A stretch of 64,000 nt of DNA from CAZLMG01 sp964560765. Lineage in GTDB: Bacteria > Bdellovibrionota_B > Oligoflexia > Oligoflexales > CAZLMG01. This document shows, piece after piece, positions 17,888 to 27,218 of the stretch. The notes below the pieces were generated by a model. It was not told the DNA's origin. It searched no databases and worked only from the letters and a program-made list of their open reading frames with translations. The DNA lies in the NCBI GenBank assembly GCA_964560765.1, contig CAZLMG010000006.1:62001-126000 (forward strand), in the 5' to 3' direction. A program made the translations under genes and the position numbers. Positions within the stretch are counted from its first letter, which is position 1. Every line of letters starts with the position of its first letter.

Positions 17888-18559
17888 CTACGGCGCATGT
17901 TCCGCGAAGCTGGTAGGGATTGTCAACGCCAATCGCTTGAGATACGGATCCTCTGCTGAGGGCGCGCGCCACATGTTGTCTTGCACCGCAGTCAGCGGCG
18001 GCTGCAGGCGCAGCGTGGTCAAATTCAACGGTTCGCCAAAGGTCTTATGAAACAGCTCTTCAAAGACCTGCAGGGCGCGTTTGGACTGGCTGAAGACATA
18101 GAGGCTACTGGCCGCGTCGCGCCAATAGACATCAAAGTAGTTAAGAGCCGGTAAGGCCCTCTCGAGTAGTTCCCGCTTGGTTTCGTCCAGTATCTCTCGC
18201 CGTTCGGCTCGGGAAAGTGGCTTTTCGCGTTTTGCTTCTTTCTTCATCAGCCGCTCGCGCAGAACCAATTGGAGCAAGCGACCGGGGACAGCTCTTTTCT
18301 CCAAGCGAACGCGCATCAGAAAGCCATCACCGGCACGGCAGTCGGACATGTCCCAGGATTCGGTTTCGGATAAGGGTAGGGGCTCGCCGCCCATAGGACG
18401 CACCCACCCAAACGACTGCTCGCGCAAGACGCCCGTCAGACGCAGACCCTTGGCTTGTTGCGGCAACAAGCACTCGTTTAGTTCAGCGATGGTGATGGAC
18501 TTCTTCAGTCCGAGCACCTTGTAGCGTGTCAATGATACCGATCCTGATGCCAGTCCCAC
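17888..18559 (-). CDS. RdgC-like protein
   Basis: A 223-residue protein matching parts of RdgC, the ring-shaped DNA-binding protein that limits RecA: an N-terminal GW-P segment (SFGWVRP), a central basic helical stretch with repeated RxEIxDExKRxL spacing, and a later strand/helix with SSLYVFSQSKRALQVFEELF resembling the RdgC tail. RdgC is usually about 300 residues, so this is a short variant lacking part of the C-terminal region. GTG 18559 is chosen because GGGAG lies seven bases before it; TTG at 18586 is an alternative. Function as RecA modulator is inferred. Confidence 0.6.
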   Translation of the reverse strand: MGLASGSVSLTRYKVLGLKKSITIAELNECLLPQQAKGLRLTGVLREQSFGWVRPMGGEPLPLSETESWDMSDCRAGDGFLMRVRLEKRAVPGRLLQLVLRERLMKKEAKREKPLSRAERREILDETKRELLERALPALNYFDVYWRDAASSLYVFSQSKRALQVFEELFHKTFGEPLNLTTLRLQPPLTAVQDNMWRAPSAEDPYLKRLALTIPTSFAEHAP

Positions 18560-18816
18560 GCGGTGACTCCCTATGCTCGCGGACAATCTATTGTGCCGAT
18601 GTTTACGAATGAGTTCGCAACACTAGCTTCCCGGACGCTGCGGGTCAAGTGGCGAAAATAGAAGAGATCGCCTGAGATTACAGCGACCTAATCTTTTTGG
18701 GAGCTGGTCCCCTCGGCGGCGGATGCTGGCAACAGCCGACACGGACTAAAGGTTTGTCGAGTGTCGCCGAACAACTTGCCATAGGGATCGACATCATCGT
18801 AGCTAGGAAGGTTTCG

Positions 18817-19119
18817 ATGCGCAACGCCGCCAATCACGACTATGCCACATATCGCGAAATCATGGCCGACCTCATGGCGCCGATCAGCGGCCGAGGTCTA
18901 GACGATGATACCCTCATACGACTGACTCGCAGCAAGCTGGTCTATCTTGAGAATTTGCGATTAAAATGTTTTCGCGAAATGAATGGCGGCAAGGGTACTG
19001 AGTTTACCGCCCATGACTACGAACTGATTCTCGAAGCCATTCGCGTCAGTCGTCAACATATGCGCGATAGCGTCTTGTTAGCGATCAATGCCAACCTATC
19101 TCGGCGTAAGGCTTCTTAG
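18817..19119 (+). CDS. Small helical hypothetical protein
   Basis: A 100-residue, largely alpha-helical protein without signal or membrane segment; charged residues are frequent (for example LRLKCFREMNGG and a C-terminal SRQHMRDSVLLAIN stretch). The start at 18817 follows AGGAAGG; the upstream part of the open frame looks non-coding. Family not recognised. Confidence 0.5.
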   Translation: MRNAANHDYATYREIMADLMAPISGRGLDDDTLIRLTRSKLVYLENLRLKCFREMNGGKGTEFTAHDYELILEAIRVSRQHMRDSVLLAINANLSRRKAS

Positions 19120-19208
19120 AGCTCCCGACTCTGGCTTGTAACCCGCGAGAAGTGCTATCAAACCTGAACTCGTCGTGCTATGCTGGCTCCTGATCCGGAG
19201 GTCGCAAC

Positions 19209-20270
19209 ATGACGAGTCGACTGTTGGTAGTTGATGATTCAGCTGCCATTCCCAAAGTAATACGTATCGCCTTTTCCAAGTATCGCATTGAGGTCAATTC
19301 GGCTTCGACGTATGCCGAGGCTGCGGCCGAACTCAAGCGCCAGCCCGTCGATCTGTTAATCGTCGATGCCGGAATGTTTGGTGACCGGTTACTGGATGAG
19401 CTGGCCAATCTTCGACGGCATGCCGGCAAGGCACCCGTTATTCTATTGGCAGGTTCTTATGAAGACGTGAATGGTGAAGACTTGCGACGTGCCGGTTATG
19501 ATCACGTGTTGCGAAAGCCGTTCGAATCCAACGACATCGTGGAACTTGCGCAACGCCTTCTCGGCGGCCGTTTGGAAGCGCAAGCACATTCCGGCGAAAG
19601 CCAAGTTGTACCACCACCGCCGCCCCCGGTGGGCGCGTTTGGGGCATCCACGCCTGGCAGCCCACTGGGTGCGCCGCCACCGCCTCCCATGGCGCGTCCG
19701 CGCAGCGAAGATTTAGCGCCACCGCCACCGCCACCGCAAATTCCCTTGAACGATGCGAAGAGAGTCGGTCAAAAAGCGTTTACCGCTGATATGTCGCAGC
19801 CACCGCGGGAACCGGCGTTTCCTCCGGAATCCACGGGTACAAGTGGCCGCCGGGCGCCAGTGGAGTTTTCTTTAGAAGAAGAGGACTGGTTTTCACCACC
19901 TCCACCGCCGCCGCTGGGGCGCGAGCCGAACGTAGCGTTGGAGGAAGAATCTGACCTGCCTCCGCCCCCCCCGCCGCCACCCCGCGGTCGGCAACGGGAC
20001 TTTGAATTTAGTAGTGAGGAACCGGAAACTAAGATTTCAGGTTTGCGTCCTAGCGCTGCGGAGGTTTCGAGCCCAGGGGCTCGGCCAGCCGCGGATTTAC
20101 GAGGGCGTGAAGGCAATGAGGTTGTGTCTCGACAGGAATTGGCCATTCTGGTTCGCCAAGCGGTCGAGGACTATTGCTCGCGGCACTTTTCTGCCCTGGC
20201 CCGCGAGATCATCACCGCTGAAATCCGGCGTTTGACCGAAGAGCGATCGCGGCATCTCGTTGACAATTAA
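19209..20270 (+). CDS. Receiver-domain protein with polyproline middle and helical tail
   Basis: A 353-residue protein. Residues 1-115 form a response-regulator receiver domain: acidic pair Asp9-Asp10, phospho-acceptor Asp53 and Lys103 in RKPF; the usual conserved Thr/Ser-Ala of the fourth strand is Ala81-Gly82, so switching may differ. Residues 130-300 are low-complexity with six or so runs of five to eight prolines. The last 45 residues form a charged amphipathic helix (VSRQELAILVRQAVEDY). No DNA-binding output domain is present, so it may act through protein contacts, as in motility/polarity regulators; that is inference. Confidence 0.8.
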   Translation: MTSRLLVVDDSAAIPKVIRIAFSKYRIEVNSASTYAEAAAELKRQPVDLLIVDAGMFGDRLLDELANLRRHAGKAPVILLAGSYEDVNGEDLRRAGYDHVLRKPFESNDIVELAQRLLGGRLEAQAHSGESQVVPPPPPPVGAFGASTPGSPLGAPPPPPMARPRSEDLAPPPPPPQIPLNDAKRVGQKAFTADMSQPPREPAFPPESTGTSGRRAPVEFSLEEEDWFSPPPPPPLGREPNVALEEESDLPPPPPPPPRGRQRDFEFSSEEPETKISGLRPSAAEVSSPGARPAADLRGREGNEVVSRQELAILVRQAVEDYCSRHFSALAREIITAEIRRLTEERSRHLVDN

Positions 20271-20334
20271 CGGGTTCTAGTCGATCCTCGGGCCGGCCAC
20301 TGGCAAGGTCTCGACGCGGAAAGGCAAACGACAT

Positions 20335-21177
20335 ATGCACGAGCTTCATGAAATTCAGTTGCGCCCCATCATCGAGCGGGCTCTCGAAGAGGATTGGGGG
20401 TATGGCGATTGGACAACGGACCTATGCGTCCCTAAGGGTAAGCAGGCCAGGGCCCGAATCATCGCCAAAGAAGATACGATTGTTGCTGGTGTCGATGTGG
20501 CGCGCTACGTTTTTCGCAAAGTCGACCCGCAGCTGCATGTGGAACCGATTTTGGAGAATCGCGCGCGGGCCACGAAGGGCTCGGTGCTGCTTGAAATTGA
20601 AGGCGAGGCCCGCTCAATTTTACGAGCCGAGCGCGTGGCACTCAATATCCTAGGTCGCATGTGCGGTATTGCGACACTGACTCGGCAATTTGTCGATGAG
20701 ATTGCCGGCACAAAAACTCAACTGCTCGATACTAGAAAAACAACCCCTGGCCTTCGGCTGTTGGAAAAGTCGGCGACGGTACTCGGTGGGGCTCGGAATC
20801 ATCGCTTTGGCCTTTGCGACGGCGTCATTGTCAAAGAAAATCACATCCGCGCTGCAGGTGGCATCAAGGCCGCGGTTTCGCGTTTGCTTGAGAGCTTGCC
20901 GCCAACATTGAAAATTGAAGTGGAAGCGACAAATCTGGACGAAGTACAAGAGGCCCTCGATGCAGGGGCTGATCTCATCATGCTGGATAACATGAGTGTA
21001 GCGGAGATGACGCTTGCGGTGCGCACGATTCGCGGCCGAGCACTCATCGAAGCTTCTGGTAATGTGCGGTTGGATACGGCAAGAAAAATTGCCGAAGCCG
21101 GAGTCGACTTCATTTCGACGGGGGCCATCATTCATTCGGCGCGATGGAGCGATTTGAGCCTCCTATTCTCCCTATAA
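20335..21177 (+). CDS. nadC: Nicotinate-nucleotide pyrophosphorylase (carboxylating)
   Basis: Converts quinolinate and PRPP to nicotinate mononucleotide, CO2 and pyrophosphate in NAD synthesis. Full length at 280 residues. Motifs: DWTTDLCVP near the start, the DTRKTTPGLR loop, GGARNHRFGL with the following DGVIVKENH, and the later EVEATNLDE and LDNMS strands of the barrel. The ATG follows GGAAAGG. It is nine bases upstream of the birA-coaX gene, forming a cofactor-synthesis pair. nadA and nadB are not in the window. Confidence 0.97.
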   Translation: MHELHEIQLRPIIERALEEDWGYGDWTTDLCVPKGKQARARIIAKEDTIVAGVDVARYVFRKVDPQLHVEPILENRARATKGSVLLEIEGEARSILRAERVALNILGRMCGIATLTRQFVDEIAGTKTQLLDTRKTTPGLRLLEKSATVLGGARNHRFGLCDGVIVKENHIRAAGGIKAAVSRLLESLPPTLKIEVEATNLDEVQEALDAGADLIMLDNMSVAEMTLAVRTIRGRALIEASGNVRLDTARKIAEAGVDFISTGAIIHSARWSDLSLLFSL

Positions 21178-21186
21178 AAGGTCTGC

Positions 21187-22740
21187 ATGCAATCAACGAA
21201 TGGCTTTCCATTACTGCGCTACGAGGAACTGGACTCTACTTCAAGTGAGTGCAGTCGCCTATTGCGCGAAGGTAAAGCAAAAGCACCCTTTGCTGTGTGG
21301 GCTCGTCAGCAATCGGCGGGTCGAGGACGACGAGGGCATCAGTGGCTGAGCCCCACCGGTAATCTTTTCTTGAGTTTTGTGCTGTCAGCGGGCGACGTAC
21401 CTGCGGCGGATATGGGGCTGCTGCCTTTGAAGGTAGCGAATTTGGTAAGTTGGTGGTTCGCAACCAAGTTCGATATTCGGGTGACGCTGAAATGGCCCAA
21501 CGACATTTATTATGGCGGTGCCAAGCTCGGTGGCGTCCTCTGCGAGAGTTCGACGCAGGGTGAGCGTTGGGGAGACGTCATCGTCGGTATCGGGCTCAAT
21601 ATCAACGTCGCACCGGACGTTGCCGACCAATCCACGGTAGCCTTGCGTCGCGTCTTGGGTCGGGCGGAAGATGTGGAGCGGCTGGCTCACTCCTTGACTC
21701 GATTTTTTGAACTGCATTGGGCCGGATACTCCGTTGGCGAAGTGGTGCAGGACTTTCAGCATTTCGGCATCGAAGCCGGGCAGATTTGGTTGCGCGGACA
21801 AGATTATCAGCAGGCCTATCGCATGGGCGGCATTGACGCCCAGGGTGCTTTGGAGTTGGTGTCAGTTTACGCCTCCGAGCAACGCGAACGGCTGAACGCG
21901 ACGACAGATGATTATCGATGGATGTATAGTCGCGGTGCCGGTAGTGAGCGTCCTCTGGTCGTGGCAGACGTCGGCAATACAGCGATCAAGCTCTCCATCT
22001 TCCGGCGGGCGGCGGATGCAACCCCTGATCGCGTCTTGCATGAGAACATTGAGACGATGAAGGGCGAGTGGTTGGTTTCGCTCGGTCAGGAGCTTCTGGC
22101 GTTGGGTATTCCAGAAGCCATGCCGTGGCCTATTCACGCGCTATCGGTGAATCAAGATGGTCTACGAAGTTTGCGAGCGTTAAGTGCCGGCAAGTTTAGC
22201 GTCGTGGAAATTCCGCGGCGGCCGTTGCGATATCGCGGCCAGTACAACATGAGCGAGATCGGCATGGATCGTTTCGCTATGATCGAGAGCATTTTACAGG
22301 AGCATACGGGGCATGCGACCTTGATCGTTGGACTTGGCACGGCCACGACCATCGATGCCGTGAGCGATCATGGCGTTCATCTCGGTGGCTGGATCATTCC
22401 TGGATTGCAGACAGCCCTGACGGCCTTGGCTGAGCAAACCGATGGCTTGCCGCTGGTTCGATTCGAAGATCTTTGGCCGACAGAGGAAGCGAATGCCGCC
22501 CTATTCGGAACCAACACACGGCAGGCCATGGTGCGGGGCGCCTTACGCTCGACCCAGCTAGCCATTCGCGGAGTGCGCGAATCCTTTGCTACTGATCTTA
22601 ACGTCGCTGCTGCCGATGTTCGCGTGGTTTTGAGCGGTGGTTTCGCCCCCATGGTCGCCAGTGGTCAAGACTGGACGGTGGACCCGCATCTTGTGGCGCG
22701 CGGCGCCCGATTGCTCACTCTGGGAGGAGACCTTTGGTAG
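21187..22740 (+). CDS. birA-coaX: Fusion of biotin-protein ligase (BirA) and type III pantothenate kinase (CoaX)
   Basis: A 517-residue bifunctional protein. Residues 1-240: biotin-protein ligase without a helix-turn-helix, with the biotinyl-AMP loop GRGRRG (45-50) and KWPNDI (102-107). Residues about 255-517: type III pantothenate kinase, with the phosphate-1 motif DVGNTAIK (261-268), the substrate strand GMDRF and GLGTATTIDAV, and a later GGWIIPGL. BirA-CoaX fusions are known, for example in Neisseria. The first half should attach biotin to AccB, the second starts coenzyme A synthesis. No repressor domain, so biotin-operon control is not expected. Confidence 0.93.
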   Translation: MQSTNGFPLLRYEELDSTSSECSRLLREGKAKAPFAVWARQQSAGRGRRGHQWLSPTGNLFLSFVLSAGDVPAADMGLLPLKVANLVSWWFATKFDIRVTLKWPNDIYYGGAKLGGVLCESSTQGERWGDVIVGIGLNINVAPDVADQSTVALRRVLGRAEDVERLAHSLTRFFELHWAGYSVGEVVQDFQHFGIEAGQIWLRGQDYQQAYRMGGIDAQGALELVSVYASEQRERLNATTDDYRWMYSRGAGSERPLVVADVGNTAIKLSIFRRAADATPDRVLHENIETMKGEWLVSLGQELLALGIPEAMPWPIHALSVNQDGLRSLRALSAGKFSVVEIPRRPLRYRGQYNMSEIGMDRFAMIESILQEHTGHATLIVGLGTATTIDAVSDHGVHLGGWIIPGLQTALTALAEQTDGLPLVRFEDLWPTEEANAALFGTNTRQAMVRGALRSTQLAIRGVRESFATDLNVAAADVRVVLSGGFAPMVASGQDWTVDPHLVARGARLLTLGGDLW

Positions 22741-22756
22741 ACCGTTTCGCGATTTC

Positions 22757-24472
22757 TCAGTCGTTGGATCGGCGCAGCCGGCCTTGAATTTCCAAGTCTC
22801 CGATCAAGTGCTGATCGCCATTTTCTGTCACGTGCTGGGCAGTGGAAAAGACGGATGCCGCTGCTGCTTTGGTCTTGTGCACGATCTTGAAGGTCGAATC
22901 GCGGTACACCAGATGCCCGACGTCGTCGGCATCGATAGCAAATCCTAAGGAATGCTCGGCGCTCTGTGATGAATCACTGTCGGTGGCCGCCGCCAAATAG
23001 CCGCTCCAGGAACTTGCTGAAGTTTGGCGTAAGTAGCCGATTTCCGCTTCATCATTGCGCCATACAATGTGCGCCATGCCCGCTGAATCATAGTCCAAGA
23101 TGGGGCGCGTTGCGTAAGTTGTGCCACCGGGGCCATAAATCGTTTCGGCGGGCGTACTCCACATTTCAGATGTTAGTGAGTATTCAGCATAGCGAATTTT
23201 GACGTTGGACTGGTCGCAGTTAAAGACGACGCCAACGCCGGCCCCCGGCTTGCGAGCGACGCCAAAGATCGGCGGATAACCGCCAAAATCGCAATCCGGT
23301 ATATCCGAGAGTCGTGTCATGCCGACAGTTGCCAGGAGATCCAAACGCGCAGTCGATAAGAACAGCCCCGAATCGCCATTGGTCACAATAAAAACGTGTA
23401 CCCGATCTTGGTCATCGACGACGATGTCGGCGCTATACCAGGCGATGGCACCATCCCACCCCGCCAAGTCGAAGGTCGTAACGGCACCAGACGGAGGAAT
23501 GCGAAAGACGGCACTCTTCTCGGACTCGATAACTAAGAGCCAGCCCGCTCGCTGACTGTCGAAAACGATTCTTGGCAGAACATGGAAGTTGCTGGTGACG
23601 ACGTCAATGGTCGATAAATAGTCTGGAACGTGGCTCCACCCCAGGGCGGTTTCGCGATAGAGATCGAGATGCTCTTGTTCGCTATCCTTCACGATTTGCA
23701 CCATCGTCGCCCGACCCGAAGAATTGAGGGACATGGTCGCGCGCTTGTACGGACTCCCGCTCGCATCGCTGAAAAGATACTCTGCCGCCGACCACTCAGT
23801 CTTGAAACGCGACAGCAAGACACTATGGTCGTCTGGCCAGTGAGTCAGGTACATGGTGCCATCGCCTGAACTTCCAGCGCCAGCTCCCGACGCCGGCAGC
23901 TCCACGGCGCCCAGCGCGATGTTGCTTTGATTCATCAAAACAATGAGGCGCACGCCTCCGTCACTTTGATCGAGTGATATGGTGGTACCATCGATGGCAA
24001 GCAATTGCTGGGATGTCAGACGGCCATCGGTGCCGAAGATCTGCAGGACGATACCAAGCCGATCGATGGCGGAGATGGTGGCGTCACTCAGGTTGATGGT
24101 AATTGTGTACATGCCGCTTAGTATCGAGAATTGATTGGCGGTATCTCGAATCTCAATGCGTGCCCCATTGGCCAACAATTTGGATTCTCCAAGGTCGCCA
24201 AAGCTGACGTATGCAGGGTCGACGCTGAGGTTGCCGGCGGGAGCCGTACCCTTGGGAATGAAAAGAGTAAAGATGCCGGTGCTGGCTGTCGTGTTCACAG
24301 TAGGATCGATATTTTGGGCGATGTAGCCGGGAAAACCTTCGCCTTGGCTGGTTGGACGCTTGCTTGAGCCACTGCTCGAACTTTTCGTGCAAGCCAAGGC
24401 CACAGTTGCGAGCGCTAGGCTCAGAATGAAGCTTAATGGCTTCTGTTCGGCGCGAATTTGGAGGCTTCCCAT
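22757..24472 (-). CDS. Lipoprotein with beta-propeller-like repeats
   Basis: A 571-residue predicted lipoprotein: hydrophobic leader with lipobox VALAC, then a Ser/Gly-rich linker and a first domain of about 130 residues. The remainder holds repeated D-x-x-x-x-x-H-[IV]-x-[WY] motifs (for example DDQDRVHVF, DSAGMAHIVW, DADDVGHLVY), typical of blades in BNR/sialidase-like beta-propellers. Such lipoproteins are often surface-exposed or periplasmic; the ligand is unknown. It converges with birA-coaX, 16 bases apart, with no terminator visible. Confidence 0.7.
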   Translation of the reverse strand: MGSLQIRAEQKPLSFILSLALATVALACTKSSSSGSSKRPTSQGEGFPGYIAQNIDPTVNTTASTGIFTLFIPKGTAPAGNLSVDPAYVSFGDLGESKLLANGARIEIRDTANQFSILSGMYTITINLSDATISAIDRLGIVLQIFGTDGRLTSQQLLAIDGTTISLDQSDGGVRLIVLMNQSNIALGAVELPASGAGAGSSGDGTMYLTHWPDDHSVLLSRFKTEWSAAEYLFSDASGSPYKRATMSLNSSGRATMVQIVKDSEQEHLDLYRETALGWSHVPDYLSTIDVVTSNFHVLPRIVFDSQRAGWLLVIESEKSAVFRIPPSGAVTTFDLAGWDGAIAWYSADIVVDDQDRVHVFIVTNGDSGLFLSTARLDLLATVGMTRLSDIPDCDFGGYPPIFGVARKPGAGVGVVFNCDQSNVKIRYAEYSLTSEMWSTPAETIYGPGGTTYATRPILDYDSAGMAHIVWRNDEAEIGYLRQTSASSWSGYLAAATDSDSSQSAEHSLGFAIDADDVGHLVYRDSTFKIVHKTKAAAASVFSTAQHVTENGDQHLIGDLEIQGRLRRSND

Positions 24473-24584
24473 TCTTGGCCCCAGAAGGAGAAAATGCCTT
24501 CAAAGCTTCCCCCTTTGTTCGACCAGAAGTCCCGTAACCTAAAGTTAAATTTAGGTGGAGACGGGAATGGTGGTTAAATATCAA

Positions 24585-25337
24585 TTATTTCAAGGTGTTA
24601 AATACGTGATTCACGGAACCTCCGGCCGTCCGAACGTGCAGCAAGTAGCGGCCCGCCTCATCGATGTCAGGGAGCTCGGCTCGGGCGGTAAAAGGCTCAG
24701 ACTCCATGGCACAGTCGTCGAAGCCTCTGGTGATAGGCGCCAAGATGGGAAAGACTTCGATCGTATCGCCGCCCGCGTCTCTGACTTCAACTCGATCGAG
24801 GCGCTCGCAGCGATTTCGATAGACGCCATTGAGAACGACGGACCGACGAACATGGCCCGTTGTTGGTGTGGTTTCAATCCTGGCGCTTTCGATCTCTGCG
24901 TACCGCCGAATCTCGGTCCCGCCGCTTCGAGCTTCTGTAACTAGCAGCTCCTCATCAGCCAGACTGTCGTTCGTGTAAATCCGGTAAGCACCAAACGGAA
25001 GGACGCCAAGATCGACCACCACCGAAAACGGGACCAAGGTCTGAGAGCAGATGCTTTTCGACCGTCGAACGGCAATCGCTGTAACTTCGACGGATCTGCT
25101 TTCTGCATCCACCTCAGCGACAGGGGGAGCGAGGTCATGGCAGGCACTGGGTAACACCCCTTCGAGGACCACCTGGACGCGCTCGGTGCCATTCCAATGT
25201 TGCGGTACGAACAGGCGCTGACTTGTAATCCGGACGACCTGCCCCCCAGAACGCCCAAAGGCCAATTCACCTGAAAGCGCACCACTCACGGTCAGAACCA
25301 CCGCTGCGATCCATCGCGCTACCCGCCGTTGCCTCAT
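24585..25337 (-). CDS. Exported two-domain Cys-pair protein (paralog A of protease locus)
   Basis: A 250-residue exported protein with signal peptide 1-28 (cleavage near AFG). The mature part is two similar domains of about 75 residues, each with one cysteine pair: Cys66-Cys97 and Cys177-Cys209. It is a clear paralog of the protein at 27219-27947: shared features are QxLFVP, VVL/VxG before the first Cys, LVPxSxVVxLGxLPxGxY in domain one, VLNG in domain two, and GRYLLHVR near the end. The start at 25337 follows GGGGAG. Family not recognised. It is divergent from the papain-type protease gene, which it shares a promoter region with. Confidence 0.75.
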   Translation of the reverse strand: MRQRRVARWIAAVVLTVSGALSGELAFGRSGGQVVRITSQRLFVPQHWNGTERVQVVLEGVLPSACHDLAPPVAEVDAESRSVEVTAIAVRRSKSICSQTLVPFSVVVDLGVLPFGAYRIYTNDSLADEELLVTEARSGGTEIRRYAEIESARIETTPTTGHVRRSVVLNGVYRNRCERLDRVEVRDAGGDTIEVFPILAPITRGFDDCAMESEPFTARAELPDIDEAGRYLLHVRTAGGSVNHVFNTLK

Positions 25338-25691
25338 GCCTCGCTCCCCTGTTGCAGGCGGCTCATGTACTCTCAAGGTTCTTTCCCCGCCGCCGATGCC
25401 TGACGTAGAGCATGCACTGTGCCAAAAACTGTCAGAGAGTTGGAAAATCTGGGAATCGGCCCGCGAATTGCTTGGCGGTCAAGGGGTTGCTGGTTTTTAA
25501 GAGTTCCCAATGGGAGTCGTGCAAATTGGCGCAGTTACTGAGTGAAAATGGCGCAAATTGTTGGGCCGTAGTAGCAAATCACACAGTAACTATTTGGAAT
25601 TTTTTGCTTTTTTTGATTGGCTCGACGGCCAAATTTGAATATGATGAGAGTGTCGCATACTAGTTTCACTGTTCCGGTTTTGAGGTGAACA
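25338..25691. other. Divergent regulatory region of the protease locus
   Basis: 354 bases between paralog A and the protease gene, with no ORF of note. It contains the octamer GCAAATTG twice in direct order (25521-25528 and 25553-25560), 32 bases apart or about three helical turns, each next to GGCGCA. An A/T-rich tract with the protease promoter follows. These could be sites for a regulator binding one face of the helix. Confidence 0.5.
25617..25645 (+). promoter_or_regulatory. Candidate promoter of the papain-type protease gene
   Basis: TTGGCT (25617-25622) and TATGAT (25640-25645) with the ideal 17-base spacer, about 47 bases before the ATG at 25692. Confidence 0.5.
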
Positions 25692-26993
25692 ATGATCTTG
25701 GCAAAGCAACTCGTGAGCACAGTCAGCAGGTCGCTGCTAGCGTTTGGGGCTGGGGTGTTTCTTGTCGGCTGCCAAGATGGCCCAATGCACGTCGGACAGT
25801 TGCAAACGGAGCTTGCGTTGACTGAGGCTGGCTGGCAAGCGCGGGTCACGACTCCTGCTGCCCAACTCGACGAATTACAGTTCGGCGAAGTTATGTCGCC
25901 GCGCGACCAGGTCTACGGATCGGCATTTCAATCTGCTAGCGAAGGCGTGTCCAGCTCGCCCATGCGGCTCAAGGCAGCCCTGCCCGAAAAGTTTGATTGG
26001 CGGGACGTGGACGGGCGTTCTTATGTGGCTCCCGTGCGCGATCAGGGCAAGTGCGGTGCTTGTGTTGCCTTTGCCGCGTTGACGACATTGGAAAGCTCGC
26101 TGAATGTGGCGCGGAAGACTCCTTTTTCACCGTGGAACTTCTCACGCCAGCATATGTTTGCCTGCGGTGGTGGCCAATGCAGTTCGGGTTGGTATTTAAG
26201 CCAGGCGGTGGATTACCTTCGCACAACGGGCGTCCCTGACTCCTCATGTTTGCGCTATACAAGCGGCGAACAGGGACAAGACGTACCTTGTGGCTACGGC
26301 TGCGGTGACGCGGTCATGCGTAGCCTGCGAATTGCTTCGTACCAGCAGCCGACGAAGGGCTTCGTCAATGTCGAGCGCATCAAGCAGGCGCTGCTTAAGG
26401 GTCCGGTTTTAAGTTCGATCATTCTGTACGAGGACTTCCTGTTTTACGACAAAGGAGTCTATCGCCATACGACGGGCCGCCAGCGCGGTAGCCACGCGGT
26501 GACCTTGATCGGCTGGGATGACGCATTGAAAGCATGGATCGGTCGCAATAGCATGGGTACGGATTGGGGTATGAACGGCGACTTCTATATCGCGTGGGAC
26601 GATACCAGCACGTTGCCGGGGCGCTACACTTATCAATTCGAGTTGCCCGACGATCAATCGTACGTGGCGATTGAGGACTTGGGTGGGGGACGTGATTGGC
26701 ATGGTGAAGTGCCGGTCGTTATCACCTCCGGCGTTCCAGGCGCTTCCGCGGTTGAGTTGATGATTGTGCACGAGGCCGGTGAGCTGGTGAACGCACCACC
26801 AGTATTGTCTGCTGCTGTGACGTCATCGCCGGAGCAGTCGCCGGTGGCCCCGTGGAAAGGTCGCGGGTTTATCGACTCCACGCGGCTGAGTGATGGCGAG
26901 TATTTCGTGTTTGCCAAAGTCGAGGGCGTTGATTCCGTTGGCTACTCGCACCCGCACAAGATCAAGATCGTCAATAAGCGCATTACGCGCTAA
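25692..26993 (+). CDS. Papain-type (C1A) cysteine protease, lipoprotein
   Basis: A 433-residue lipoprotein (lipobox LVGC, Cys27) with a complete papain catalytic set: Gln118 and nucleophile Cys124 in DQGKCGACVAF, His268 in GSHAVTLIGWDD, Asn286 in GRNSMGTDWG. Residues about 28-95 are a short pro- or linker region; after the protease domain (to about 325) a C-terminal domain of about 105 residues, probably a beta-sandwich, remains. Lipidation suggests it is tethered to the cell envelope, possibly facing out, where it could process surface proteins or host/prey proteins; substrate unknown. It sits between two paralogous exported Cys-pair proteins. Confidence 0.88.
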   Translation: MILAKQLVSTVSRSLLAFGAGVFLVGCQDGPMHVGQLQTELALTEAGWQARVTTPAAQLDELQFGEVMSPRDQVYGSAFQSASEGVSSSPMRLKAALPEKFDWRDVDGRSYVAPVRDQGKCGACVAFAALTTLESSLNVARKTPFSPWNFSRQHMFACGGGQCSSGWYLSQAVDYLRTTGVPDSSCLRYTSGEQGQDVPCGYGCGDAVMRSLRIASYQQPTKGFVNVERIKQALLKGPVLSSIILYEDFLFYDKGVYRHTTGRQRGSHAVTLIGWDDALKAWIGRNSMGTDWGMNGDFYIAWDDTSTLPGRYTYQFELPDDQSYVAIEDLGGGRDWHGEVPVVITSGVPGASAVELMIVHEAGELVNAPPVLSAAVTSSPEQSPVAPWKGRGFIDSTRLSDGEYFVFAKVEGVDSVGYSHPHKIKIVNKRITR

Positions 26994-27081
26994 GCGCCTC
27001 GTCGCTTTCGGCGGCATTTCACACACTGCGTTGCAGATGAGCCGGTGAAGTGCCCGTCCATTCCAGCCGCAGAAGTCCACC

Positions 27082-27116
27082 AGACCTGCACGTGCCAACG
27101 TGTTGGTCTTTTTTTT
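27082..27116 (+). terminator. Rho-independent terminator after the protease gene
   Basis: Two stacked helices (AGACC/GGTCT and CACGT/ACGTG, loop GCCA, with a two-base internal mismatch) followed by eight T at 27109-27116. It separates the protease gene from paralog B, which must have its own promoter. Confidence 0.8.
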
Positions 27117-27218
27117 GCGCATTCGCTGACGCTTGGCTCAAGTCTTGCTTTGCCATCCCTGTGATTCCGGATAAGATTCGGCATGAAACCATGCAGTTCA
27201 TCACAGGGAGGTTGCTAC

